NCBI GenBank assembly: GCA_934254585.1
Contig: CAKQLF010000002.1
Span: 1-64,000, forward strand
DNA from: an uncultured Alphaproteobacteria bacterium
Lineage (GTDB): Bacteria; Pseudomonadota; Alphaproteobacteria; RF32; CAG-239
DNA length: 64,000 nt
Direction: 5' to 3'
Of the stretch, positions 1 to 8,612 are shown one piece after another. The notes under the pieces were generated by a model. That model ran no database searches and was not told where the DNA came from. It saw only the letters and a program-made list of their open reading frames with translations. Within the stretch, counting starts at the first letter, position 1, and every line of letters starts with the position of its first letter. The position numbers and the translations under genes are program-made.

Positions 1-1
1 C

Positions 2-916
2 AATAAATTTGCCTTATTATTACATAAGTGTCGGTTCGCACAAGATTCTCGGGACAAGCCCGAGAATGACGGTAGCTCTAGGTGTTGGCTTAGTATTTGT
101 TGCGAGTTCTTTAATTTCCCCTCACCCGCAGACAAGTCTGCGGCCTCTCCCGCACGGGGCGAGGTTTTAAACAACATCACATTCAAGGGTTTGGATGTCG
201 TGCGTCAATACGCCGCACTTTTAGAACGACGTGTACAGAGTAGTACACGAGTGAGAAAAGCGCAAGCAGTGACCAGGCAGACAAACCCGATAGGAAGAAG
301 TATGATTGAAATGCTCGGAGTTCTGGCTATAGTTGCCGTGTTGTCTGTAGGTGGCATTGCCGGTTATTCCAAGGCTATGAGAATGTGGCGATCAAATATT
401 CAACGCAATATGATAGCTGAATTTATTGCCGGTGCCATAAAAGTGAAAAGCAATTTAGCGGGACAAAAAAATAAATATTCTAACTTTGAAAATATCACAC
501 CGGCTTTAGCTAAAATGGGAGATATACCCGAAGGTGTAACCTATTCAAACGGCAATCTTATCACTAAAGATAATATGAGGGTCATTATAAGATATGGTTT
601 TCAAACTTGGACTAATGGTGGAGAATTACGATATTCCATACTGTTTAATTATAAAAAAGGAAATGACTTTTCCCCAACCATCAGCGATTTTTGCCGCAAC
701 CTGATTATTACCGCCCAACAAGCAGCGGAAGAAATCAATTTAATTGCCTATTGGGGAACAGATAGTAATAAAACAGATAATAAATTGAGTGGAGTACAGC
801 TATATAACAGTCAAAACTTGAAGCAGGCAACTCTCAGCGAAATAAACAACAAATGCCAAGACCCATTTAAAGAAGCCGGAGGTGCAACTTTTGAATTACT
901 TCTTTGGCCATACTAA
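2..916 (+). CDS. Type IV prepilin/pseudopilin-like protein 1 (5' end outside window)
   Basis: The frame is open from base 2 to the stop at 916 (at least 304 residues), so the true start lies upstream; the first in-window candidate, TTG at 191, has no clear Shine-Dalgarno (SD) sequence. A prepilin-peptidase site G|RSMIEM (Gly codon 293-295) has Glu at +5, followed by one hydrophobic helix (LGVLAIVAVLSVGGIAGY). The mature domain is about 205 residues and resembles none of the other four closely: it has only two Cys and no PLHS motif. The leader before the site is over 95 residues and includes translated palindromic repeats (hairpin 45-67, repeat 118-285). Family knowledge predicts processing by a PilD-type peptidase and assembly in a type IV pilus or type II secretion pseudopilus. 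The role of this copy is unknown. Confidence 0.8.
   Translation, partial: NKFALLLHKCRFAQDSRDKPENDGSSRCWLSICCEFFNFPSPADKSAASPARGEVLNNITFKGLDVVRQYAALLERRVQSSTRVRKAQAVTRQTNPIGRSMIEMLGVLAIVAVLSVGGIAGYSKAMRMWRSNIQRNMIAEFIAGAIKVKSNLAGQKNKYSNFENITPALAKMGDIPEGVTYSNGNLITKDNMRVIIRYGFQTWTNGGELRYSILFNYKKGNDFSPTISDFCRNLIITAQQAAEEINLIAYWGTDSNKTDNKLSGVQLYNSQNLKQATLSEINNKCQDPFKEAGGATFELLLWPY
45..67. repeat. Palindromic repeat inside the prepilin 1 leader frame
   Basis: Perfect 9-bp stem ATTCTCGGG / CCCGAGAAT with a 5-base loop. It resembles the GC-rich 'CGCGGG...CCCGCG' palindromes in the leaders of prepilins 2, 3 and 5. The prepilin 1 frame reads through it without a stop. Confidence 0.7.
118..285 (+). repeat. 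Composite leader repeat, copy 1
   Basis: A CTCACCCG block, a small palindrome (CAGAC aa GTCTG), a CCTCTCCCGCACGGGGCGAGG block, then about 120 bases containing GGATGTCGTGCGTCAATACG and a GTGTAC...GTACAC hairpin. Bases 144-285 recur at 16251-16392 in the prepilin 4 leader, and a fragment recurs at 17233-17286. The CCTCTCCC block recurs inverted at 15477-15526. In all three prepilin leaders it is read in the same frame, giving SPARGEV. Confidence 0.8.
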
Positions 917-919
917 TCA

Positions 920-1372
920 TTAAATTTTCTCTTCTTTAATTTTTGCAACTTCACTGCGGGCAAGCGCGTCACAACGTTCATTTTCGGGGTGACCGTTATG
1001 TCCTTTCACCCACAGCCAGCGAATTTCGTGCTGTTGCGTCAGTTCATCCAATCGTTGCCACAAATCCACATTTTTAACCTCTTGCTTTTTATTAGCCGTA
1101 CGCCAATTATTGCGTTTCCAATTTGCCAACCATTCGGTAATGCCGTTCATCACATATTTGCTGTCGGTATAAAGTGAAATATTGCAATTGGTTTTAAGCG
1201 CGCTCAACGCCATAATCACGGCCATCAGTTCCATACGATTGTTGGTGGTGTTTTCTTCTCCACCGCTTAACTCTTTTTCAATATCCTTATAGCGTAAAAT
1301 TGCGCCCCAACCGCCCACTCCGGGGTTACCGGAACAAGCTCCGTCCGTAAAAATTTCAACTCTTGCCGTCAT
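920..1372 (-). CDS. rnhA: Ribonuclease HI
   Basis: A 150-residue protein of normal RNase HI length. It degrades the RNA strand of RNA-DNA hybrids in the cytoplasm (R-loops, Okazaki primers). The catalytic carboxylates are visible: Asp10 in FTDGACSGNPG, Glu48 in NRMELMA, Asp70 in YTDSKY and Asp135 in NERCDALA, with His125 in the flexible loop (VKGHNGH). It begins immediately after the stop of the AlbA_2 gene upstream on the same strand, so the two are probably co-transcribed. Its 3' end faces prepilin 1 convergently with only 3 bases between. Confidence 0.97.
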   Translation of the reverse strand: MTARVEIFTDGACSGNPGVGGWGAILRYKDIEKELSGGEENTTNNRMELMAVIMALSALKTNCNISLYTDSKYVMNGITEWLANWKRNNWRTANKKQEVKNVDLWQRLDELTQQHEIRWLWVKGHNGHPENERCDALARSEVAKIKEEKI

Positions 1373-2446
1373 TTATTCCACTTTTCGTAAAAACTCGTTA
1401 AAAAATTCATTAATCAGCCATTCGTTACTTTCTTCATTTGTCCGCAAAGCCTTAGCCACAAAAGAACGTAAATTATTTTTCAGCCCGCTTATTCTAAACG
1501 ATTTCGGCGCGGCGCGCTCTGCCCCAACCACGCCGTCAAGCAACAAATCATCTTCAACCAACGGCGACAAAATTATCTCAATCCTTGTAAATTTCAAAAT
1601 TCCGCGCGGCGGCAGACGTAATTCCGGCTTGGTTATCAAGTTCAAATGCCCCGCTATTCCCTGAATGGCATACATCTGGTTATAATCCAAAAAACGCACT
1701 TTGTTATTAACGCCGCCGTAATTCTCGGTAGTGCAAGTTAGATAAAGTTCGCTGGCAATCACATTGCTTTCATTTTTGCAAAAGACATCAAACGAAACTT
1801 TGACATATTTGCGCACGGCCTTACCTTTTTTGCTTTTCAGATAAAGAATTTCCGCCTCGTCGTTCTGCACAATTTCCAACTTGCGATTCTCTATCATCAA
1901 TTCCACATTAGGCTGTGGCTGACGTCCAAACATTCCGGCAATCACCGAATATGGAGCCGGTACATTATTTGAACCTGAACGAATGTAAATATGACTGCCG
2001 ATTGTGGTCATCAACGGGGCCAAGTCAGATTTAGGAATATAGGTGGCCAAATAACCGTCGCCGTTTTTATCACAAGCAATTATATGATTGCGCACTTTGT
2101 TATGGCTCGGAATGGTGCAGCCGGAGATGGCGTTTTCTACCCAACTCATAAAACGATGGACATTGTGAACTTTAACTTTGCTTTTTGCCACATCGCCGAC
2201 TTCACAATCTCGAGAACATTCAACTCCCCAGATAATTACACCGCCTTCGGAATTGCCAAAACCGGAAATACATTTAGAAAGATTGCGCCTGTCGTCACTA
2301 CACAAGGCTTGTCCGTGTTTGCCGGTTGAAGCTGCTTGCTTAAAGTCCAAAAACAACTCTTCTGTTTGCCGTTCGCGAATAAACTCGTCCAAGGCATCTT
2401 CACCAAAATAAATCAGCTTTTCAAAAATATCTTCAGCTCTGGACAT
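1373..2446 (-). CDS. AlbA_2 (Schlafen-like) putative DNA-binding protein
   Basis: About 357 residues. The start at 2446 (MSRAEDIF) is chosen because CGGAGGTG lies 6 bases upstream; an earlier ATG at 2467 lacks a good SD. The N-terminal half has the AlbA_2 pattern: FLDFKQ, then SKCISGFGNSEGGVIIWGVE, and after about 90 residues YIRSGSNNVPAP. The C-terminal half (about residue 190 on) is beta-rich by eye and unrecognised. AlbA_2 domains occur in regulators, anti-phage proteins and Schlafen-type nucleases; nothing here indicates a defence role. It directly precedes rnhA, possibly in a two-gene operon. The cellular role is unknown. Confidence 0.75.
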   Translation of the reverse strand: MSRAEDIFEKLIYFGEDALDEFIRERQTEELFLDFKQAASTGKHGQALCSDDRRNLSKCISGFGNSEGGVIIWGVECSRDCEVGDVAKSKVKVHNVHRFMSWVENAISGCTIPSHNKVRNHIIACDKNGDGYLATYIPKSDLAPLMTTIGSHIYIRSGSNNVPAPYSVIAGMFGRQPQPNVELMIENRKLEIVQNDEAEILYLKSKKGKAVRKYVKVSFDVFCKNESNVIASELYLTCTTENYGGVNNKVRFLDYNQMYAIQGIAGHLNLITKPELRLPPRGILKFTRIEIILSPLVEDDLLLDGVVGAERAAPKSFRISGLKNNLRSFVAKALRTNEESNEWLINEFFNEFLRKVE

Positions 2447-2493
2447 AGCAACACCTCCGGTTGTCATCTTTTTGTTAAGATATCATATTCCGC

Positions 2494-3756
2494 TTAGAAA
2501 TGCAAATACTTCTCAACCAAATCATAACTCGGATAATCCCTCAGATTACCCAAAAGCGTATAAGTTGGCTTACTGGCAAAAACCCGACGCGCCAAACGCT
2601 GAATATCCTCTTTAGATATGCTATTGATTTTTTCTACAATTTCTTCAACCGGAATCACGCGGTTATAGAGCAAATATTGACGAGCAATCACTTCGGCGGT
2701 GGAAGAAGAACTCTCCAACGCCATCAGCATACTCGCCTTGAGTTGAACTTTTACACGTTCCAATTCTTTATCAGACACATAATCATTGACAACTTTTTTC
2801 AACTCATCGGCCACTACCGGAACATATTGTTTAATTTCCTCTTCATTCAATCCGGCATAAATTCCAAACATACCGCTGCCGGTGTGTGCGTTGGCAAAGC
2901 TATATACCGTATAAACCAAGCCGCGTTTTTCACGAATTTCTTGGAATAAGCGAGAAGACATACTGCCACCCAGCAATGTCGAAAGCACGGTCACCGGATA
3001 ATAATCCGCATCGTTATAAGGCACTCCTTCAAAGCCAAGCAAAACCTGCGCCTGCTCAATATCGCGGGTTTTGATAGACGAACCGCCGGTATAATGCTGC
3101 GCCTCTTTTACATAGTCTGTTTTTTCACGCAAACCGGACATACGGTCTTCAACCATCTTAACAAAGTCATTGTGTTTCAAATTACCAACGGCGGCAACCA
3201 CCATATTTTCGGCCGCGTAATTATGTTTCATATAATTGTGAAGTTTTTCAGCGTTAAACGAACGGACTTTTTCCGCCGGACCGAGAATACTTCGCCCTAA
3301 AGCCTGATTGGCAAAGGCCGTTTCTTGAAAGTAGTCATAAACAATGTCGCTCGGGTCGTCATTGGTTTGTTTAATTTCTTGCACCACAACTTCTTTTTCT
3401 TTAACCATTTCCGCGGCGTCAAAAGTCGGAGCCATCACCAAATCGGACAAAACATCGGTAGCCAATTCCAAATCATTTTTAAGCATTTTAGCATAAAAAG
3501 CCGTAAATTCGCGCGAAGTATAAGCATTGGTCTGCCCACCCACGTTTTCTATATCCTCGGAAATTTGCAAAGAATTGCGCTTTTTAGTGCCTTTAAACAC
3601 CATGTGTTCCACAAAATGAGAAATTCCGTTTCTATCTTGTGTTTCACAGGCACTGCCGGTATTCACCCAAATTCCGAGAGAAACGGTTTCGGTTTGCGGA
3701 CGCTCAGCGGTCACCACACGCAAACCATTTTTCAATGTTGTAAAATTAACTTCCAT
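2494..3756 (-). CDS. M16-family zinc metallopeptidase (processing-peptidase-like)
   Basis: 420 residues, the length of single-unit M16B peptidases. The inverted zinc motif HFVEH (His47, Glu50, His51) is intact, and the downstream acidic ligand region is present (EKEVVVQEIKQTNDDPSD). The C-terminal half carries the M16 pattern GLVYTVYSFANAHTGSGMF. Alphaproteobacterial relatives resemble the mitochondrial processing peptidase beta subunit and degrade or trim peptides; no signal peptide is seen, so a cytoplasmic location is likely. It is transcribed toward the AlbA_2 gene with 47 bases between them and is divergent from elbB. Its in vivo substrate is unknown. Confidence 0.92.
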   Translation of the reverse strand: MEVNFTTLKNGLRVVTAERPQTETVSLGIWVNTGSACETQDRNGISHFVEHMVFKGTKKRNSLQISEDIENVGGQTNAYTSREFTAFYAKMLKNDLELATDVLSDLVMAPTFDAAEMVKEKEVVVQEIKQTNDDPSDIVYDYFQETAFANQALGRSILGPAEKVRSFNAEKLHNYMKHNYAAENMVVAAVGNLKHNDFVKMVEDRMSGLREKTDYVKEAQHYTGGSSIKTRDIEQAQVLLGFEGVPYNDADYYPVTVLSTLLGGSMSSRLFQEIREKRGLVYTVYSFANAHTGSGMFGIYAGLNEEEIKQYVPVVADELKKVVNDYVSDKELERVKVQLKASMLMALESSSSTAEVIARQYLLYNRVIPVEEIVEKINSISKEDIQRLARRVFASKPTYTLLGNLRDYPSYDLVEKYLHF

Positions 3757-3849
3757 AAAAAGTCTTGCCTTATCCTAAAAAATTACTTATGAAAGCATTA
3801 TATTATTTGATTATGATAAATCAACACAAAACTTATAGGGGGGTATATA

Positions 3850-4527
3850 ATGGGGACAAAATTACATTTTGCGGTGGTGCTTTCAGGCTGCGGCCGTGCC
3901 GACGGTTCGGAAATTCACGAAGCCGTATGTGCTTTGCTGTGTATTGAAAATATGGGTTGCACCTATCAATGCTTTGCGCCGGATATTGATCAAGCGGCGG
4001 TGGTTAATCATCTAAACAACCAAGCTATGAATGAAAAGCGCAATGTTTTGGTTGAAGCCGCCCGCATTGCCCGCGGCAATATTCTAAATCTTAAAGAATT
4101 TAACACCAAAGATTATGACGCCATTATCTTCCCCGGAGGGCTTGGAGCCGTCACCAACTGGTGTGATTTTGCCGGACGCGGAGTTTCTTGCAACATCAAC
4201 ACCAGTGTCAAACAGGTTATCCGCAAATGTTGGGAAGACAAAGTGGTTATCGGTGCCATGTGCATCGCTCCGGTTTTGATTGCTTTGGTTTTGGCCGACA
4301 AACACGTTAAATTCACACTCGGAGCCGGCGGCGACACCGCCCGCAAATTGGAAGAACTTGGCGCGATTCACGAAGAAGTCGGCGTTTCCGATGTTTGCAT
4401 AGATGATAAAAATCTGGTTTGCAGTACGCCGGCTTATATGCTTGCCACAAATATGCTTGACGTTTGCCAGGGCGCGCAAAATATGGTTGGAGCAATCTGC
4501 CAGCTTTTAGAAGAGCAAAGAAACTGA
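3850..4527 (+). CDS. elbB: Isoprenoid biosynthesis glyoxalase ElbB (DJ-1/PfpI superfamily)
   Basis: 225 residues, typical length. It starts with the ElbB signature VVLSGCGRADGSEIHEA, has the nucleophile-elbow cysteine Cys138 in GAMCIAPV, and the conserved PGGLGAVTNWCDFA segment. ElbB proteins are DJ-1-like, with glyoxalase activity reported for E. coli ElbB and a historical link to isoprenoid output. An AGGGGGG SD sits 6 bases before the ATG. Monocistronic by position: divergent from the M16 gene and convergent with prepilin 2, only 5 bases from its end. Confidence 0.93.
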   Translation: MGTKLHFAVVLSGCGRADGSEIHEAVCALLCIENMGCTYQCFAPDIDQAAVVNHLNNQAMNEKRNVLVEAARIARGNILNLKEFNTKDYDAIIFPGGLGAVTNWCDFAGRGVSCNINTSVKQVIRKCWEDKVVIGAMCIAPVLIALVLADKHVKFTLGAGGDTARKLEELGAIHEEVGVSDVCIDDKNLVCSTPAYMLATNMLDVCQGAQNMVGAICQLLEEQRN

Positions 4528-4532
4528 CATAA

Positions 4533-5345
4533 TCACAACGGAAAACGGATAGTTATACAGCATATTCCTGAAGCATCGCAATGTTCACAGGCCGATTTTA
4601 TTTGAGCCAAAGTAGCATTGCTTAAACACATACGCCCGTTTGAGCAATAAGCATCGCCATAAAATGTTATATCGCCCTTAGTCGAATTAAAAGTGTTTAT
4701 TGAATAAACAGCGGAATGCAGCGGCGTCATAATATTGTTAAACATCTCGACACATAGTTTAGGCGAAAAGTTTGCAGATATCTTGCTGTCCGCGGTTTCT
4801 TGCCAACCACCCAGATAAAAATCCAGAAGCAAAGCATTGCCGCCGCTGTAAGTGCCGCCGCTGTAAGCCTGAACAATATTACCGCTGTTATCCCACATTG
4901 CCATATTATTTTCAACTGTCCAACTAGGCGGAACAATATTTATGGCGCGGGCAAAGTCCGTAAAATTAAATTTTCCCATACCGACAGGAACGCTCCTTAA
5001 ATCATCTAAATGTTCCAGTATTCCATAAATAAGATAGCTGTATTCATTTATGGTTTTATTCAGTTTAAACTTTTCCATAGCCTTGGAATAGCCGGCAATG
5101 CCGCCGACGCTCAATACGCCAATGATAGCCAGAACACCGAGCATTTCAATCATTGACCGACCTAAACAACAAATGTCATTGCCGGACGTGACGCACAGTC
5201 TGCCCCGGCAATCTAGATTCGCGGCTCTAAGCCCGCGAATGATACTAAAAAGGCACCCGCGAATGCCCCTAAAGAAAAGCCCGCGAATGGCGACGACCAA
5301 ACGAGAAACTAAATTATTTGTTCCTTTAAAAAATATTGATTTCAT
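4533..5345 (-). CDS. Type IV prepilin/pseudopilin-like protein 2
   Basis: 270 residues from the ATG at 5345, chosen because AAGGGAAG lies 6 bases upstream (an in-frame ATG at 5444 sits inside a structured leader). The leader is 62 residues, basic and hydrophobic with IRG repeats, then G62|RSMIEMLGVLAI and a 20-residue helix ending SVGGIAGYSKAM. The mature domain has the motif LCVEMFNNIMTPLHS shared with prepilins 3 and 4 and a Cys-rich tail (CSNGRMCLS, CEHCDASGICC). The +1 residue is Arg instead of the usual Phe or Met. The leader includes three 24-bp tandem repeat units. It was probably built for processing and export like other prepilins; its function is not known. Confidence 0.85.
   Translation of the reverse strand: MKSIFFKGTNNLVSRLVVAIRGLFFRGIRGCLFSIIRGLRAANLDCRGRLCVTSGNDICCLGRSMIEMLGVLAIIGVLSVGGIAGYSKAMEKFKLNKTINEYSYLIYGILEHLDDLRSVPVGMGKFNFTDFARAINIVPPSWTVENNMAMWDNSGNIVQAYSGGTYSGGNALLLDFYLGGWQETADSKISANFSPKLCVEMFNNIMTPLHSAVYSINTFNSTKGDITFYGDAYCSNGRMCLSNATLAQIKSACEHCDASGICCITIRFPL
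5185..5310 (-). repeat. Palindrome plus 24-bp tandem repeats in prepilin 2 leader
   Basis: Three successive units beginning CGCGAATG, spaced 24 bp, encode variants of an 8-residue unit ending IRG; next to them are GC-rich palindromes (TTCGCGG...CCCGCGAA and GCCGG...CCGGC around CTAGATTCGCGG). The same architecture occurs in the leaders of prepilins 3 and 5. Confidence 0.7.
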
Positions 5346-5369
5346 ATCAAACTTCCCTTTTATTACAAT

Positions 5370-5575
5370 TAACAAATAACCACCTTGATGAAAGGTGGCA
5401 GGAAGTTCAAAGCTATTATAGGTAATAGTGTAGGTATTCGGCATATATACATATATACCTTATTAACTACCTTCCTGCCTTGAGCAAAAAGGTAGCTTTT
5501 ACGTTCTCTCACGAACAACCTATAGAGGCTTTGAACCCTCACAACAGTCATCAACCATTGCTCTTTCAGCCTATA
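5370..5575 (-). promoter_or_regulatory. Structured 5' leader of prepilin 2 (possible attenuator)
   Basis: Read on the minus strand, this stretch has several mutually exclusive pairings. CTACCTT pairs with AAGGTAG. GGCAGGAAG pairs with CTTCCTGCC. CCACCTT pairs with AAGGTGG, followed by TTATTTGTT just before the SD of prepilin 2. A longer-range pairing joins GGTTCAAAGC...TATAGGT with ACCTATA...GCTTTGAAC. Competing helices ending in a U-rich hairpin are typical of attenuators and riboswitches. I do not recognise a known class. Confidence 0.4.
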
Positions 5576-5628
5576 AAATAAAAAATCAAATGTCAATATT
5601 TTTACAAGTTAAAAACTCGATAAAACAC

Positions 5629-5656
5629 TTGCAATGCGCAAATTTTAGTCTATTCT
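5629..5656 (+). promoter_or_regulatory. Promoter of gltX
   Basis: TTGCAA, a 16-base spacer and TATTCT, 46 bases before the gltX start codon. It resembles a sigma-70 promoter. Confidence 0.5.
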
Positions 5657-5702
5657 AAAGGCAGTTATTGATAAAAAATGCATTTAAAGGATTGTTACAA
5701 CT

Positions 5703-7142
5703 ATGAAAAATAGAACCAGATTTGCGCCAAGCCCGACCGGATATATGCACATCGGCAACCTGCGCACGGCTTTATATGAATATTTAATCGCCAAATCCGC
5801 CGGCGGAGATTTCATTCTGCGTATTGAAGATACCGACCAAAAACGCTATGTGGAAGGCGCGACCGATATTATCTTCAAAACCTTGAAACGTGTGGGTATG
5901 AACTGGGACGAAGGTCCGGATATCGGTGGTGAATTTGGTCCCTATGTACAATCCGAACGTCGTGAAATCTATCAAAAATATGCTCACAAATTGGTTGAAC
6001 TTGGCGGCGCACATTATTGTTTTTGCGCTCAAAAAGAAGAAAACGAAGAAGCTGACGAAGACACGCCGGAAGCACATATAAAATTTAAAGACCCGTGCTT
6101 AAAAATTTCTCTTGAAGAAGCAAAAAAACGGGTTGCTGCCGGCGAGCCATACACCATTCGCCAAACCATAAACAAAAAAGGCACTTCGATTTTTCACGAT
6201 GTGGTTTATGGTGATATTGAAATTGATTATGACGAACTTGACGAAGGGGTTCTGCTAAAATCTGATGGTCTGCCAACCTATAATTTTGCCAACGTGGTGG
6301 ACGACCATTTAATGCAGATAACTCACGTTGTGCGCGGTAATGAATATATTTCTTCCACCCCTAAATATAACCTGATTTATGAGGCGTTTGGCTGGACTCC
6401 GCCGATTTATGTTCACGTTCCGCCGGTTATGAAAGACGCTCAACACAAATTAAGCAAACGCAACGGCGACGCTTCTTTCCAAGATTTGGTGGCTAAAGGC
6501 TATTTGCCGGAAGCAATTTTGAACTATATCGCCCTGCTCGGATGGAACCCAGGAACAGAGCAAGAAATCTTTTCATTGGAAGAGCTTAAACAATGTTTTT
6601 CAAGTGAAAGATTAAATAAATCTCCGGCAATTTTCGATATTACCAAACTTACCTGGATGAATGGTTGCTATATCCGTAACCTTTCTGAAACAGACTTCCA
6701 TAAACTGGCTTTGCCGTATTATAAAAATTTAGAAAACAAAAATATGGATTTAAACTTTTTAAGCAAAGTGTTACAACCTCGTATTGAAGTATTAAATCAA
6801 ATAACCGAACAAACAGACTTTTTAGCCGAAATGCCGGAATATGACATTGCTTTATATGAAAATAAAAAGATGAAAACCAATCCGGAAATAGCCGCTAAAG
6901 CCCTGAATTTAGTTTTACCCGTGTTGGAAAACATTAACGATTGGACTAATGAAACCTTGTTTAACACCCTAAAAGAAACCGCCGCTGCCAATGAAATGAA
7001 AAACGGACAAATTCTCTATCCGGTGCGCATAGCTCTCTCCGGAAAAGAAACCACCCCGGGTGGCGCAACCGAATTGGCGCATATTTTGGGTAAAAACGAA
7101 ACTTTGTCGCGTATTAAAAACGCCATAACCAAATTAGCTTAA
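5703..7142 (+). CDS. gltX: Glutamyl-tRNA synthetase
   Basis: 479 residues, a class I synthetase of normal length. The HIGH motif is HIGN (His16, after APSPTGYM) and the KMSKS motif is KLSKR. It charges tRNA-Glu, and in organisms lacking GlnRS also tRNA-Gln, with glutamate. Alphaproteobacteria often have two GltX paralogues and use GatCAB; whether this copy is discriminating cannot be judged from the window. The C-terminal anticodon-binding domain (from about residue 330) is complete. A sigma-70-like promoter lies at 5629. The next gene begins 27 bases after the stop. Confidence 0.97.
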   Translation: MKNRTRFAPSPTGYMHIGNLRTALYEYLIAKSAGGDFILRIEDTDQKRYVEGATDIIFKTLKRVGMNWDEGPDIGGEFGPYVQSERREIYQKYAHKLVELGGAHYCFCAQKEENEEADEDTPEAHIKFKDPCLKISLEEAKKRVAAGEPYTIRQTINKKGTSIFHDVVYGDIEIDYDELDEGVLLKSDGLPTYNFANVVDDHLMQITHVVRGNEYISSTPKYNLIYEAFGWTPPIYVHVPPVMKDAQHKLSKRNGDASFQDLVAKGYLPEAILNYIALLGWNPGTEQEIFSLEELKQCFSSERLNKSPAIFDITKLTWMNGCYIRNLSETDFHKLALPYYKNLENKNMDLNFLSKVLQPRIEVLNQITEQTDFLAEMPEYDIALYENKKMKTNPEIAAKALNLVLPVLENINDWTNETLFNTLKETAAANEMKNGQILYPVRIALSGKETTPGGATELAHILGKNETLSRIKNAITKLA

Positions 7143-7169
7143 TTATTTTATAAAAACAGGAGTACATCA

Positions 7170-7973
7170 ATGCCTGCTTTACACATTTTGCGCCGAACCG
7201 GAATATCAAAAAAACGATCAAAAATTGGCACAGTGATTTGTATTGCGATTGTACTCCTGTTTTTGTTTCCCGAATATCCTAAGCGTTTGATTTATCCATT
7301 TTTATTTGCTGAAAAAACATCTGAAACACTGACAATTTCACAAGATGGCAATTATAAAGACGTTAACCTGAATGTGTTTGAGTTTACCAGAAATAAACAT
7401 ATTTATAAGTTGCAGCCTAAAACACAATACAGCATCACAGCTAAAATCGGCTATATCGACCATTATGACACCATTCTGAATAAAATGTATCGCGGACATA
7501 GCCAAGATGATTACATCAATCTAGTGCCGGTGGATTTGCTTATGGTTTATGGAGATATGGCCAAACCGGAAATTTATAAACTTTTTGAGTTTGAACACGA
7601 AGAACGAACAGGTTTTATCAAGTGTAAAGGTGTAAAATATAAAGAATCTTTCTTTTCGTTTTATGCTTCTGATTCAGAACGTGAGAGAAGTGAAAAGAAT
7701 TACGCACATTGCGAAACATATATGAAAAACCATCAGTTTAATAATTATCACCCTATTCCGGCAAATGAAAATATAAACAAGGGATTACATACACTGATTG
7801 CCGGTGATGTTGTACACATTGAAGGTTATTTGGTTGACGTACCGTCTATGGGTATGCTCACCGGAACCAGAACCAATCAACATCATGAGTATGTAATGAG
7901 CGGGGTAAACCCGGGAATGTGCTTTATTCTGTTTACCACTAAACTGATTGTTAATGGTCACACTTATCAATAA
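7170..7973 (+). CDS. Hypothetical membrane-anchored protein
   Basis: 267 residues that I do not recognise. A basic N-terminus (RRTGISKKRSK) is followed by one hydrophobic segment at about residues 22-46, suggesting a signal anchor with about 220 residues in the periplasm. The remainder is mixed, with no Cys pair pattern, lipobox or known motif; the segment DVVHIEGYLVDVP looks like a short beta structure. An AGGAG SD precedes the ATG. It sits between gltX (27 bases) and the EF-hand gene (12 bases) on the same strand, so it may be co-transcribed with both. Confidence 0.6.
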   Translation: MPALHILRRTGISKKRSKIGTVICIAIVLLFLFPEYPKRLIYPFLFAEKTSETLTISQDGNYKDVNLNVFEFTRNKHIYKLQPKTQYSITAKIGYIDHYDTILNKMYRGHSQDDYINLVPVDLLMVYGDMAKPEIYKLFEFEHEERTGFIKCKGVKYKESFFSFYASDSERERSEKNYAHCETYMKNHQFNNYHPIPANENINKGLHTLIAGDVVHIEGYLVDVPSMGMLTGTRTNQHHEYVMSGVNPGMCFILFTTKLIVNGHTYQ

Positions 7974-7985
7974 GGAGAATATCCG

Positions 7986-8612
7986 ATGAAAAAATTTATT
8001 TTTATTTTCTTACTTACCATACTGACCTCGCCCGCAGTTTTTGCCTCTAAAAAATGGCAATGGTCAACACCAACCAATATTCAGCCTGAAAATATTGAAA
8101 ACATTGCAGATAAACCGCTTGCAATTCCACAGCCGGAAAGCAATGAAGAAACCTCAAGCTCCGATGATTTAGATAATCTCAACCAACTTTTGTCTTTTGG
8201 TGAAAACGATTTTGAAAAAGCCGACATTAATCATAATAATTACGTAGATGAAAATGAGTTTTTACTGTTTCAAAAAAACAATTTTTCAGTATTAACCGAT
8301 GAAACATTTAAGCAGCTGGACTTAAACCAAGACGGAATAATTTCGGAAGAAGAAATTACTACTTATTATCAAAAACAAACCGGCAATGATTCGCAAGCAA
8401 TGTCTGAAATTGCAGAGCGTTTTCAAAAGGCCGACCTTGACGGTAACAACAGCTTAGATAAAGTAGAATTGGAGCACTTTTTGCAAGAATCCATCTATCA
8501 AAACAATAAAATGATATTTAACTTGTTTGACACAAATCAAGACGGCCGAATTTCTAAACGGGAATGGGAAGAAATTACCACAATGTTCAATACGTTTCAA
8601 ACTATGAACTAA
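7986..8612 (+). CDS. Exported EF-hand calcium-binding protein
   Basis: 208 residues. A clean Sec signal peptide (residues 1-20, ending PAVFA) is followed by a low-complexity acidic stretch and four EF-hand loops starting at Asp80, Asp112, Asp150 and Asp182 (for example DLNQDGIISEEE and DTNQDGRISKRE). Loops 2 and 4 match the 12-residue DxDxDG consensus best; loops 1 and 3 carry Asn substitutions. It is predicted to be a periplasmic or secreted calcium sensor or buffer. An AAGGAG SD precedes the ATG. It overlaps the convergent TerB-like gene by 4 bases at the 3' end. Partner and target are unknown. Confidence 0.85.
   Translation: MKKFIFIFLLTILTSPAVFASKKWQWSTPTNIQPENIENIADKPLAIPQPESNEETSSSDDLDNLNQLLSFGENDFEKADINHNNYVDENEFLLFQKNNFSVLTDETFKQLDLNQDGIISEEEITTYYQKQTGNDSQAMSEIAERFQKADLDGNNSLDKVELEHFLQESIYQNNKMIFNLFDTNQDGRISKREWEEITTMFNTFQTMN

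Noticed and set aside
1373..2446. AlbA_2 gene as a new anti-phage system
   Set aside because: It sits with rnhA among housekeeping genes, with no defence neighbours or mobility genes.
5369..5596. 75-codon minus-strand ORF upstream of prepilin 2
   Set aside because: It covers the structured leader, has no clear SD and resembles nothing; the RNA structure is the better explanation.
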